64,000 nt of DNA from Proteobacteria bacterium 005FR1 (GTDB lineage Bacteria; Pseudomonadota; Gammaproteobacteria; Pseudomonadales; Cellvibrionaceae). A program made the translations under genes and the position numbers. How positions within the stretch are numbered: the stretch's first letter is position 1; every line of letters starts with the position of its first letter. The stretch covers positions 428,977 to 492,976 of the forward strand of contig WACF01000001.1 of assembly GCA_026192395.1 (NCBI GenBank). Reading direction: 5' to 3'. Below the pieces are notes generated by a model. The model did not search any database, was not told where the DNA came from, and was given only the letters and a program-made list of their open reading frames with translations. This document shows, piece after piece, positions 46,143 to 53,918 of this stretch.

Positions 46143-47522
46143 ATGAAAGAGTTGTACCTAACCAACACACAATCAAAAAAGAAAGAACGCTTCGAGCCCA
46201 TGGACCCGAATCGGGTGACCATGTATGTGTGTGGGCCAACGGTGTACAACTATATTCATATCGGCAACGGCCGCCCTGCGGTTGTATTCGATACCTTGTT
46301 TCGTGTTCTTCGCACGTTGTACGACAACGTAATCTATGCGCGCAACATTACCGATATCGATGATCAGATTATGAAGGCGGCGAAGGAAGAGGGGACCGAT
46401 ATCGGTACCATCACCGATCGCTACACCAAAGCCTATCATGAAGATGTCGCTGCGCTTGGGACACTGAAGCCGACGGTAGAGCCAAAGGCGACTGATCATC
46501 TGCCGCAAATGATCGGCATGATGGAAACTCTGATCGAGAAAGGGCACGCCTACGTCTCCGAAAAACATGTGCTGTTTTCGGTGAAGTCCATGCCCGAGTA
46601 TGGTCAGCTGTCTCATCGCAATCTCGAGGATATGCTGGCCGGTGCGCGGGTTGATGTGGCTGAGTACAAGAAGCATCCCGGTGATTTCGTGCTGTGGAAA
46701 CCTTCCAGCGATGAAGAGCCCGGCTGGGACAGTCCCTGGGGGCGCGGTCGGCCTGGCTGGCACACTGAATGTGTGGTGATGATCGAATCGCACCTGGGGC
46801 CGTCTATCGACATTCACGGCGGCGGCAAGGATCTGATATTCCCTCACCACGAGAACGAGCTGGCGCAAAGTCACTGCGCTCACGCAGGGGCTCAGTACGT
46901 TCGCTATTGGCTGCACAATGCTTTCATCAATATGGAAGGCGAGAAGATGTCCAAATCACTGGGCAACGTGAAGACTGTTCATGATCTGCGTCAGCACTAC
47001 CGCGGCGAGGTCTTGCGCTTTGCGATCCTCAGTGCTCATTATCGGTCCGAGCTCGACTTTTCCAAAGAACTGTTAGATCAGGCCAGGTCCAGTCTCGATT
47101 CTTTGTATACTGCTCTTCGCGACAGTCAGGACGTGCAGGCCGAGAGCGTGGATGTTCGCATAAGCCCGGCTTTCGATGCACTGCTTGACGATTTGAATAC
47201 GCCCATTGCGATCAGTGCCTTGCATCAGATTGCCAAGGATCTGAACAAGGCCGAAGCTGCCGACAAGCCGAAGCTGAAAGGGCTGCTGCTGACTAGCGCC
47301 GAGGTGATGGGGCTGCTGCAGGATGATCCCGAGCAGTGGTTCAAAACCACGCTGGCAGACAACGCCATCGGCGCTGATGAAGTCGAGCAGCTGATTGCCG
47401 AGCGTCAGTCGGCGAAGAAAGCGAAGGACTATGCACGCGCGGATGAGATACGCGAACACTTGAAGGAAGCTGGTATCGTTCTCGAGGATTCCCGCGAGGG
47501 AACCACCTGGAAGCGCGCCTGA
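46143..47522 (+). CDS. cysS: Cysteinyl-tRNA synthetase
   Basis: A 459-residue class I synthetase. HIGH motif is [16 protein letters not shown] (the Cys also binds zinc), KMSKS is [10 protein letters not shown], and zinc ligands recur in WHTECVVM and HHENELAQS. It charges tRNA-Cys. The ATG lies in a poly-A-rich leader (AAAAACA). Confidence 0.97.
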   Translation: MKELYLTNTQSKKKERFEPMDPNRVTMYVCGPTVYNYIHIGNGRPAVVFDTLFRVLRTLYDNVIYARNITDIDDQIMKAAKEEGTDIGTITDRYTKAYHEDVAALGTLKPTVEPKATDHLPQMIGMMETLIEKGHAYVSEKHVLFSVKSMPEYGQLSHRNLEDMLAGARVDVAEYKKHPGDFVLWKPSSDEEPGWDSPWGRGRPGWHTECVVMIESHLGPSIDIHGGGKDLIFPHHENELAQSHCAHAGAQYVRYWLHNAFINMEGEKMSKSLGNVKTVHDLRQHYRGEVLRFAILSAHYRSELDFSKELLDQARSSLDSLYTALRDSQDVQAESVDVRISPAFDALLDDLNTPIAISALHQIAKDLNKAEAADKPKLKGLLLTSAEVMGLLQDDPEQWFKTTLADNAIGADEVEQLIAERQSAKKAKDYARADEIREHLKEAGIVLEDSREGTTWKRA

Positions 47523-47562
47523 TCTGTCGATTTGTTTACGATAAAAACACAAGGTTTCAATT

Positions 47563-48540
47563 ATGTCCTCCATTGACTTCCGCTTCCGCCGTCTTCGCCG
47601 CACGCCTGCGATTCGCGATCTTGTGCGACAGACTCATATGTCCAAGGACGATCTGATCTTGCCGATTTTTGTGGAGGAGGGGATCGACTCCAAGGTCGAG
47701 CTCGGCACCATGCCCGGTGTTTATCGCTGGCCGGAAGCCGAGCTGCCCGAGTTCGTTCAGCGGCTCTGGAAGAAGGGCATCAAAGCCGTGATGCTGTTTG
47801 GTGTATCGCATCACAAGGATGCGGTGGGTTCCGACTCCTGGGCCGAAGATGGCTTGATGGCTCGCATCATTCGCACCGCCAAAGAAGCGCAGCCGGAAAT
47901 GCTGGTGATCAGCGACAACTGTTTCTGCGAGTACACAGAGCATGGTCACTGCGGTGTGGTAGAAGAGGGCGATGTCACCAACGACAAGACGCTCGCAAAT
48001 TTGCAGAAGCAGGTGCTGGTTGCCGCCCGCGCGGGCGTGGACATGATCGCGCCTTCCGGGATGATGGATGGCATGATCGCCGCCATTCGCGAAGCGCTGG
48101 ACAGCGAAGGGTTTTCTCATATCCCGGTGATGTCCTATTCCACCAAATTTGCGTCAGCATTCTATGGTCCCTTCCGGGATGCCGTTGACGTGCATCTGAA
48201 AGGTACTCGCGACAGCTACCAGATGGACAAGGCCAATGGCCGCGAGGCGCTGGCGGAATCGCTTCAGGATGAGATCGAAGGTGCGGATATTCTGATGGTG
48301 AAGCCCGCGACGGTTTACCTCGACGTGGTGTCGCGCATTCGCGAACATTCCACCCGACCGCTGGCGGTCTATCACGTGAGTGGCGAGTATGCGATGATCA
48401 AGATCGCCGCCGCGAACGGCGCGATCGACGAGAAAGCCATCGTGATGGAAACCATGACTGCCTTCAAGCGAGCCGGGGCCGATCTCATCCTTACCTATTT
48501 CGCCGAGCAGATTGCCGACTGGCTGGATCAGCGAAGCTGA
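47563..48540 (+). CDS. hemB: Delta-aminolevulinic acid dehydratase (porphobilinogen synthase), Zn type
   Basis: A 325-residue enzyme. The Schiff-base lysines are in MSYSTKFASAFYGPF and ILMVKPATVYLDV. A metal-binding cysteine cluster is present, DNCFCEYTEHGHC (Cys120, Cys122, Cys130), as in Zn-dependent E. coli HemB; Pseudomonas aeruginosa HemB, by contrast, is Mg-dependent and lacks it. It makes porphobilinogen for heme and siroheme, both used by other genes here (ccm, cysI, phytochrome bilin). It is 40 bp after cysS. Confidence 0.96.
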   Translation: MSSIDFRFRRLRRTPAIRDLVRQTHMSKDDLILPIFVEEGIDSKVELGTMPGVYRWPEAELPEFVQRLWKKGIKAVMLFGVSHHKDAVGSDSWAEDGLMARIIRTAKEAQPEMLVISDNCFCEYTEHGHCGVVEEGDVTNDKTLANLQKQVLVAARAGVDMIAPSGMMDGMIAAIREALDSEGFSHIPVMSYSTKFASAFYGPFRDAVDVHLKGTRDSYQMDKANGREALAESLQDEIEGADILMVKPATVYLDVVSRIREHSTRPLAVYHVSGEYAMIKIAAANGAIDEKAIVMETMTAFKRAGADLILTYFAEQIADWLDQRS

Positions 48541-48545
48541 TCTTT
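48526..48545 (+). terminator. Weak hairpin at the hemB stop
   Basis: GATCAGCgaaGCTGATC followed by TTT overlaps the hemB stop codon. It is short (7 bp) and may act as a weak terminator or have no role. Confidence 0.35.
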
Positions 48546-48644
48546 CCGCATCAATGGTGGGGATATCTATTCCGCACTTCTTCACATCCGGAATACACTT
48601 CTTTACGGCTTGCGCACAGGGAAGCGCGCAAACACCTCATCTTG

Positions 48645-48673
48645 TTGTCAAGCAAACCCGCAGTCGCTACTAT
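48645..48673 (+). promoter_or_regulatory. Promoter of the KorABC-like operon
   Basis: TTGTCA (48645-48650) and TACTAT (48668-48673), spaced exactly 17 bp, give a good sigma-70 promoter in the 337-bp gap after hemB. A second TATAAT occurs at 48755-48760 without a good -35. The rest of the gap is featureless. Confidence 0.6.
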
Positions 48674-48877
48674 GTTTTGAACCCGAGCAGGTACGGGCTG
48701 TGAGGATACTCCAACGAATTCAGAGCGCGGCAATAGACGGTAACTTATCTCTACTATAATTTTCACTGCTGAGCGCGCGACGAATAGACGAAACCACAAG
48801 TTTCGCTATCTCAGCTGATTCTTCTCACTGCCGACTGGCCTGTTTGATTCAGCCATCGCCAGAGTGGTAGAACTATC

Positions 48878-50674
48878 GTGGAAGTGACCAATACTGCGGA
48901 TCCGGAATATTTCCACCGCGTTGTCGACTGTCAGTACGCTTGTCCCGCCCATACCCCCGTTCCCGAATATATCCGGCTCATCGCCCAGGGTCGCTACGAC
49001 GACGCCTACATGATCAACTGGGAATCCAATGTGTTTCCCGGTGTTCTCGGGCGCACCTGCGATCGGCCCTGTGAGCCCGCCTGTCGGCGTGGCCGACTGG
49101 GGAAGGACGGCAGTGAAGAGCCCGTCGCCATTTGCCGTTTGAAGCGTGTGGCGGCGGATAACAAAGACAACATTCTCTCCCGTCTCCCAGCCATCCCCTC
49201 CAACAACAACGGCAAGCGCATCGCGCTGATTGGCGCCGGACCAGCATCGCTCACGGTTGCCCGCGACCTGCTGCCGCTTGGCTACGAGCTCGTGCTCTTC
49301 GACGAGCAGAAGGTTGCCGGGGGCATGATGCGCAGCCAGATCCCCAGCTTTCGCCTGCCGGAGAAAGTGCTCAACGAAGAGATCGATTTCATTCTTCGCG
49401 ATCAGGTGGAGCTGAGGCTCGGCAAACGTGTCGACAGCATGAAAGCGGTTCTCGACGAGGGCTTCGATGCGGTCTTTATCGGCACTGGTGCACCGAAGGG
49501 CAAAGAGCTGAATCTGCCCGGCAGCGAGGAATGCACAGCCAACATCCACGTTGGCGTGAGTTGGCTGTCGAGTGTTGCCTTCGAGCATACCACTCGCATA
49601 GGTAGACGCGTCATCGTTCTGGGTGGCGGCAACACCGCAATGGATTGCTGCCGAACTGCTCGCCGTCTCGGTGGTGAAGATGTGAAGGTTGTGGTGCGCA
49701 GTCCGCGCGAAACCATGAAGGCTTCGCCCTGGGAAATAGAAGATGCCGAGCACGAAGGCATTCCGATTCTGAACAACCATGTGCCTAAGGAGTTCATCGT
49801 CGAGAACGGAAGGCTGGTGGGCATGCGCTTCGAAAAAGTGGAAGCGCAATACGACGAAAACGGCAAGCGATCCTTGGTGCCCACTGGTGAAGATCCGGTG
49901 GTCATTCCCTGTGACGACGTGCTGGTGGCGGTCGGTCAGGAAAACAGCTTCCCCTGGATCGAGCGGGATATCGGTATCGAATTCGGCGACTGGGACATGC
50001 TCAAGGTGGATACCAGGACTTTTGCCACCACCAACAAGAAAGTTTTTGTTGCCGGTGATGCGGCAATCGGTCCGGAAAACATCATCACCGCCGTCGCCCA
50101 GGCGCATCAGGCCGCGATTTCCATCGACAAGTACTGTATGGGGCAGGCCATTGACGACCGTCCGGCGCCGGGACATACACTGATCAGTCAGAAAATGGGC
50201 GTTCACGAATGGAGCTACAGCAGTTCGGTGGCGGACGATCCGCGCCACGTGGTGCCTTTGATCGCCACCGATAAGGCGCTCGCTGATCGCAAGGTCGAGG
50301 TGGAGCTCGGCTTTGATCGCCAGCTTGGGCTGGAAGAGGCCGAACGCTGCCTGAATTGTGATGTACAGACCGTCTTCGAGGCGAAGCGCTGTATTGAGTG
50401 CGACGCCTGTGTGGACATCTGTCCGACCGATTGTCTGACCATGATCGGCAATTCTGAAGAAGGTCAGCTGCGCGAGAACTTGACCTTCCCTGCACGCAAC
50501 GTGGAGCAGCCGCTCTTTATTTCCGACGATCTCGCGACCGGTCGGGTGATGGTGAAAGACGAAAACGTTTGTCTGCATTGCGGACTCTGCGCCGAACGCT
50601 GTCCCACCGGCGCCTGGGATATGCAGAAATTTTTGTATCGGGTCACACAGGCGGGTAAAGCATGTCAGTTGTAA
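48878..50674 (+). CDS. GltD-like FAD/NAD(P)-binding subunit with C-terminal ferredoxin domain (KorC/delta-like)
   Basis: A 598-residue flavoprotein. The N-terminal Fe-S domain has CQYACPAHTPVPEYI and CDRPCEPACRRG. Two Rossmann folds follow: IALIGAGPASLTVARDL (FAD) and VIVLGGGNTAMDCCRTA (NAD(P)H). The C-terminus carries two [4Fe-4S] motifs, CIECDACVDICPTDC and CLHCGLCAERCPTG. This is the plan of the small subunit of glutamate synthase fused to a ferredoxin. It is expected to move electrons between the 2-oxoacid oxidoreductase encoded by the next two genes and NAD(P)+. It starts at a GTG at 48878 and overlaps korA by 13 nt. Confidence 0.88.
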   Translation: MEVTNTADPEYFHRVVDCQYACPAHTPVPEYIRLIAQGRYDDAYMINWESNVFPGVLGRTCDRPCEPACRRGRLGKDGSEEPVAICRLKRVAADNKDNILSRLPAIPSNNNGKRIALIGAGPASLTVARDLLPLGYELVLFDEQKVAGGMMRSQIPSFRLPEKVLNEEIDFILRDQVELRLGKRVDSMKAVLDEGFDAVFIGTGAPKGKELNLPGSEECTANIHVGVSWLSSVAFEHTTRIGRRVIVLGGGNTAMDCCRTARRLGGEDVKVVVRSPRETMKASPWEIEDAEHEGIPILNNHVPKEFIVENGRLVGMRFEKVEAQYDENGKRSLVPTGEDPVVIPCDDVLVAVGQENSFPWIERDIGIEFGDWDMLKVDTRTFATTNKKVFVAGDAAIGPENIITAVAQAHQAAISIDKYCMGQAIDDRPAPGHTLISQKMGVHEWSYSSSVADDPRHVVPLIATDKALADRKVEVELGFDRQLGLEEAERCLNCDVQTVFEAKRCIECDACVDICPTDCLTMIGNSEEGQLRENLTFPARNVEQPLFISDDLATGRVMVKDENVCLHCGLCAERCPTGAWDMQKFLYRVTQAGKACQL

Positions 50675-52572
50675 ATGCCGCTTCTGCTTCCTTCCAAAGC
50701 GGAAAGAAAGCGAATCAAGCACTGAACGAACTGGTTGTGAAGTTCGCCAACGTTAACGGCACCGGCTCGGCCAGTGCTAACAATCTGTTTGCGAAGGCCA
50801 TTTTCCGGATGGGCCTGCCAGTCAGCCCGAAGAACATTTTCCCCTCAAACATTCAGGGCCTGCCCACCTGGTATGAGGTCCGCATCAGCGAAAAAGGCTA
50901 TCTTGCCCGTCGTGACGGTGTTGATCTGATGGTGGCGGTGAATCCGCAGAGCATGGTCAAGGATGTCCGCGAAGTGGTGAGCGGGGGATACTTCCTCTAC
51001 GACTCCACCAAACCGCTCGACCTTCGTCTGGTGCGTGATGATGTCAACTACATCGGCATTCCGCTAACGGCCATGTGTCTTCAGGAGTACACCGATCCGC
51101 GCCAGCGTCAGCTGTTCAAGAACATTATCTATGTGGGCGCGCTGGCGGCACTCCTGGATATCGAATTCGAAGTACTGACGGGCTTGATCTCAGATCAATT
51201 CAAAGGCAAGGAAAAGCTGATCGCTCCAAACGTACATGCACTCGAACTCGGTTATCAGTACGCCGCGAAGCATTTCGACTGTCCGCTCGCGATCAAAGTG
51301 GAACGTCGCGATCTGGTTGGCGACAAGATTCTGGTGGGCGGCAACGATGCGACCGGACTGGGCGCCATTTACGGCGGCGCAACGGTGGCGGCATGGTATC
51401 CGATTACCCCGTCAACATCGGTGGTGGAAGCCTACGAGAAATATGCCAAACGTTTGCGTATCGACGCAGGCACCGGCAAGCAGAAGTTTGCGGTTATTCA
51501 GGCGGAAGACGAACTCTCCGCCATCGGCATGGTGATCGGTGCGGCCTGGAACGGTGCGCGCGCCTTTACCGCCACCAGTGGTCCGGGCATTTCGCTGATG
51601 AGCGAATTCCTCGGTCTTGCCTACTTTGCTGAAGTACCCGCTGTTCTCGTGGATGTACAAAGAACAGGCCCTTCGACGGGCATGCCAACCCGCACCCAGC
51701 AATCGGATCTGCTGGCCTGCGCCTATGCGTCCCACGGCGACACCAAACACATCGTCCTTCTCCCCAGCACGCCGAAGGAATGCTTCGATTTCACCGCGCA
51801 AGCCTTCGACCTTGCGGACCGCTTCCAGACGCCGGTGGTGGTACTCTCGGACCTGGACCTGGGCATGAACGATCACCTGTGCGATCCCTTCGACTGGGAC
51901 GATTCGCGGCGCTATGACCGTGGCAAGGTGCTCGATGCAGAGCAGCTGGACCAACTCACCGCCGAAGGCAAGCGCTTCGGGCGCTACCTGGATGTGGACG
52001 GCGATGGTGTCTGCTACCGCACCTATCCCGGAACGCACCCAAACAAAGGATCTTTCTTCACCCGTGGCACCTCGCGAGACGAATACGCGATCTACACCGA
52101 AGATGGCAGCGTCTACGCGGAGAACATGGATCGCCTGCTGAAGAAATTCGACACCGCAAAATCGGCGGTACCGGAACCGGTAAGCATCCCTTCGCATAAA
52201 GGCAGGAAGCCCCAGTTCGGGATCATTCTGTTCGGGACGAGTGTGTTTGCCGTGGAAGAGGCAATGGACACCCTTGCCGATGCAGGTCTGCACGGCGATG
52301 CACTGGTAGTAAAAGCATTTCCCTTCCATCCGGAAGTGGAGGCTTATCTGGCCCGGCATGAACAGGTATTCGTGGTGGAGCAAAACCGCGACGCGCAGAT
52401 GCGCACTCTGCTTATGAGCGAATTGGACGAATCGCCGGGTAAGCTGATTCCTTTGCTCAATTACGACGGCATGCCGCTGACGGCCAGCAAGGTGGTTAGC
52501 GAGATCCGCGCAACCATGACCCGCGATGCTGTCGCAGAAAAAGAACCCGTAAGCGCAGGCGCCGCCGAGTGA
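50662..52572 (+). CDS. 2-oxoacid:acceptor oxidoreductase, fused gamma-alpha subunit (KorA-like)
   Basis: A 636-residue protein in two parts. Residues about 1-200 form the gamma domain (GTGSASANNLFAKAIFRMGL); the alpha domain follows, with AAWYPITPSTSVVEAYEKYA and the TPP-site glutamate region AVIQAEDELSAIGMVIGAAWNGA, then GVPTRT-like MPTRTQQSDLL. The gamma-alpha fusion is the KorA type found in 2-oxoglutarate:ferredoxin oxidoreductases, for instance of Mycobacterium tuberculosis. The substrate (2-oxoglutarate or another 2-oxoacid) cannot be read off with certainty. It overlaps the upstream subunit gene and precedes korB. Confidence 0.85.
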   Translation: MSVVNAASASFQSGKKANQALNELVVKFANVNGTGSASANNLFAKAIFRMGLPVSPKNIFPSNIQGLPTWYEVRISEKGYLARRDGVDLMVAVNPQSMVKDVREVVSGGYFLYDSTKPLDLRLVRDDVNYIGIPLTAMCLQEYTDPRQRQLFKNIIYVGALAALLDIEFEVLTGLISDQFKGKEKLIAPNVHALELGYQYAAKHFDCPLAIKVERRDLVGDKILVGGNDATGLGAIYGGATVAAWYPITPSTSVVEAYEKYAKRLRIDAGTGKQKFAVIQAEDELSAIGMVIGAAWNGARAFTATSGPGISLMSEFLGLAYFAEVPAVLVDVQRTGPSTGMPTRTQQSDLLACAYASHGDTKHIVLLPSTPKECFDFTAQAFDLADRFQTPVVVLSDLDLGMNDHLCDPFDWDDSRRYDRGKVLDAEQLDQLTAEGKRFGRYLDVDGDGVCYRTYPGTHPNKGSFFTRGTSRDEYAIYTEDGSVYAENMDRLLKKFDTAKSAVPEPVSIPSHKGRKPQFGIILFGTSVFAVEEAMDTLADAGLHGDALVVKAFPFHPEVEAYLARHEQVFVVEQNRDAQMRTLLMSELDESPGKLIPLLNYDGMPLTASKVVSEIRATMTRDAVAEKEPVSAGAAE

Positions 52573-52575
52573 ATC

Positions 52576-52610
52576 GACTGGCGACTGTAGACTGGCGACT
52601 GGAGACTCTT
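52576..52610 (+). repeat. Heptamer tandem repeat (GACTGGM), five units
   Basis: GACTGGC, GACTGTA, GACTGGC, GACTGGA, GACTCTT lie in the 43-bp spacer between korA and korB, ending 6 bp before the korB ATG. They cover the place of the korB ribosome site (GGAGA is in the fourth unit boundary). Confidence 0.75.
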
Positions 52611-52615
52611 CCCGA

Positions 52616-53668
52616 ATGACCTACCTACGACCGAATTTCCGCCACCCCGACGCACCGACGAACCGGATTGGCTTTACCGAAAAAGATTACGAAGGCGCGC
52701 TGTCCACGCTTTGCGCCGGATGTGGTCATGATTCCATCAGCAGCGCCATCGTCAGCGCCTGTTTCGAGCTGTCGATCGAACCGCACCGGGTGGCCAAACT
52801 TTCCGGGATTGGCTGTTCCTCCAAAACGCCCACTTACTTCCTCAGCAACTCTCATGGCTTCAACTCGGTTCATGGACGCATGCCGTCGGTCACGACCGGC
52901 GCGAATCTGGCCAATCGCGATCTGATCTATCTGGGCGTTTCGGGTGATGGCGACTCCGCTTCCATTGGACTGGGGCAGTTCGGCCATGTGGTGCGTCGAA
53001 ATCTGAACATGCTCTACGTCCTGGAAAACAATGGCTGTTATGGCCTTACCAAAGGGCAGACCTCAGCGACCACGGATCTGGATTCCGTCAACAAGGCGGG
53101 TGTCAACAATCCGTTCGAGCCCATTGATCTCACCAAGCTCGCTTTGCAGCTCGGCGCCACCTTCGTCGCGCGTAGTTTTTCCGGTGACAAGGAGCAATTG
53201 GTCCCGCTGATCAAGGCCGCGATCAGTCACCGGGGCTTCGCCTTTATCGATGTGATTTCTCCCTGCGTAACCTTCAACAACAATCCGGGATCGAAAAAGA
53301 GTTACGACTTCGTGCGCGAGCACTGCGAAGCAACCGCCACGATCGACTTCGTCCCCATGCAGGAAGAGATTACGACCGCGTACGAGCCGGGCAGCACCAA
53401 GGAGGTGACGCTGCACGACGGCTCCGTGATTCGCCTGCAGAAGCCGATGACCGATTATCGTCCGGACAACCGGCACGCCGCACTCGAAGCTCTGCACAGG
53501 GCCGAACAGCGCGGTGAGATTCTCACGGGTCTGTTGTACATCGATGAAGATCCCTCTGATCTGCACGATACCCTCAATACAGTCAGCACCGCGCTGAACG
53601 CCCTGGATGAAGAAGCGCTCTGCCCAGGCAACAAGGTGCTGCAATCCATCAATAGAAGTTTCCGCTGA
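52616..53668 (+). CDS. 2-oxoacid:acceptor oxidoreductase beta subunit (KorB-like, TPP-binding)
   Basis: A 350-residue protein. Thiamine diphosphate is bound by GVSGDGDSASIGLGQFGHV (GDGx ... N motif, ENNGCYGLTKG). All four cysteines of the beta-subunit [4Fe-4S] cluster are present: Cys33/Cys36 (LCAGCGHDS), Cys67 (GIGCSSK) and Cys217 (ISPCVTF). The enzyme decarboxylates a 2-oxoacid to its acyl-CoA and reduces ferredoxin or NAD(P). Length is usual for KorB. The following gap holds a GC-rich hairpin (GGCGCCtccGGCGCC) near 53690 that may end the operon. Confidence 0.88.
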   Translation: MTYLRPNFRHPDAPTNRIGFTEKDYEGALSTLCAGCGHDSISSAIVSACFELSIEPHRVAKLSGIGCSSKTPTYFLSNSHGFNSVHGRMPSVTTGANLANRDLIYLGVSGDGDSASIGLGQFGHVVRRNLNMLYVLENNGCYGLTKGQTSATTDLDSVNKAGVNNPFEPIDLTKLALQLGATFVARSFSGDKEQLVPLIKAAISHRGFAFIDVISPCVTFNNNPGSKKSYDFVREHCEATATIDFVPMQEEITTAYEPGSTKEVTLHDGSVIRLQKPMTDYRPDNRHAALEALHRAEQRGEILTGLLYIDEDPSDLHDTLNTVSTALNALDEEALCPGNKVLQSINRSFR

Positions 53669-53918
53669 CTTTAGGGGGAGCCGGATTTCGGCGCCTCCGG
53701 CGCCGGCGTTTGGTGCTCCCGAGACTTGATGTTATTCTTCGGCCCCGCCAGCATGGCGGTGTCCGTGACAACCCTGTTCTCTTACCATCTCCTGATCATC
53801 GGGCAGCCTTTGCGGTAAACGGGCAAAAAATGCGGAAAAGCAGCTGAAGCAGCGCTTTTCGCCGGTGCCCGCATGCCTTCCGAGCTGCCGGCTCAGCCGT
53901 TTCAACCAGGAGATCCTC

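Noticed and set aside
48806-50722. A 638-codon open frame on the minus strand across the KorC-like gene
   Set aside because: It is a shadow of the plus-strand gene, whose Rossmann and Fe-S motifs are clear; the antisense translation has no recognisable domain.
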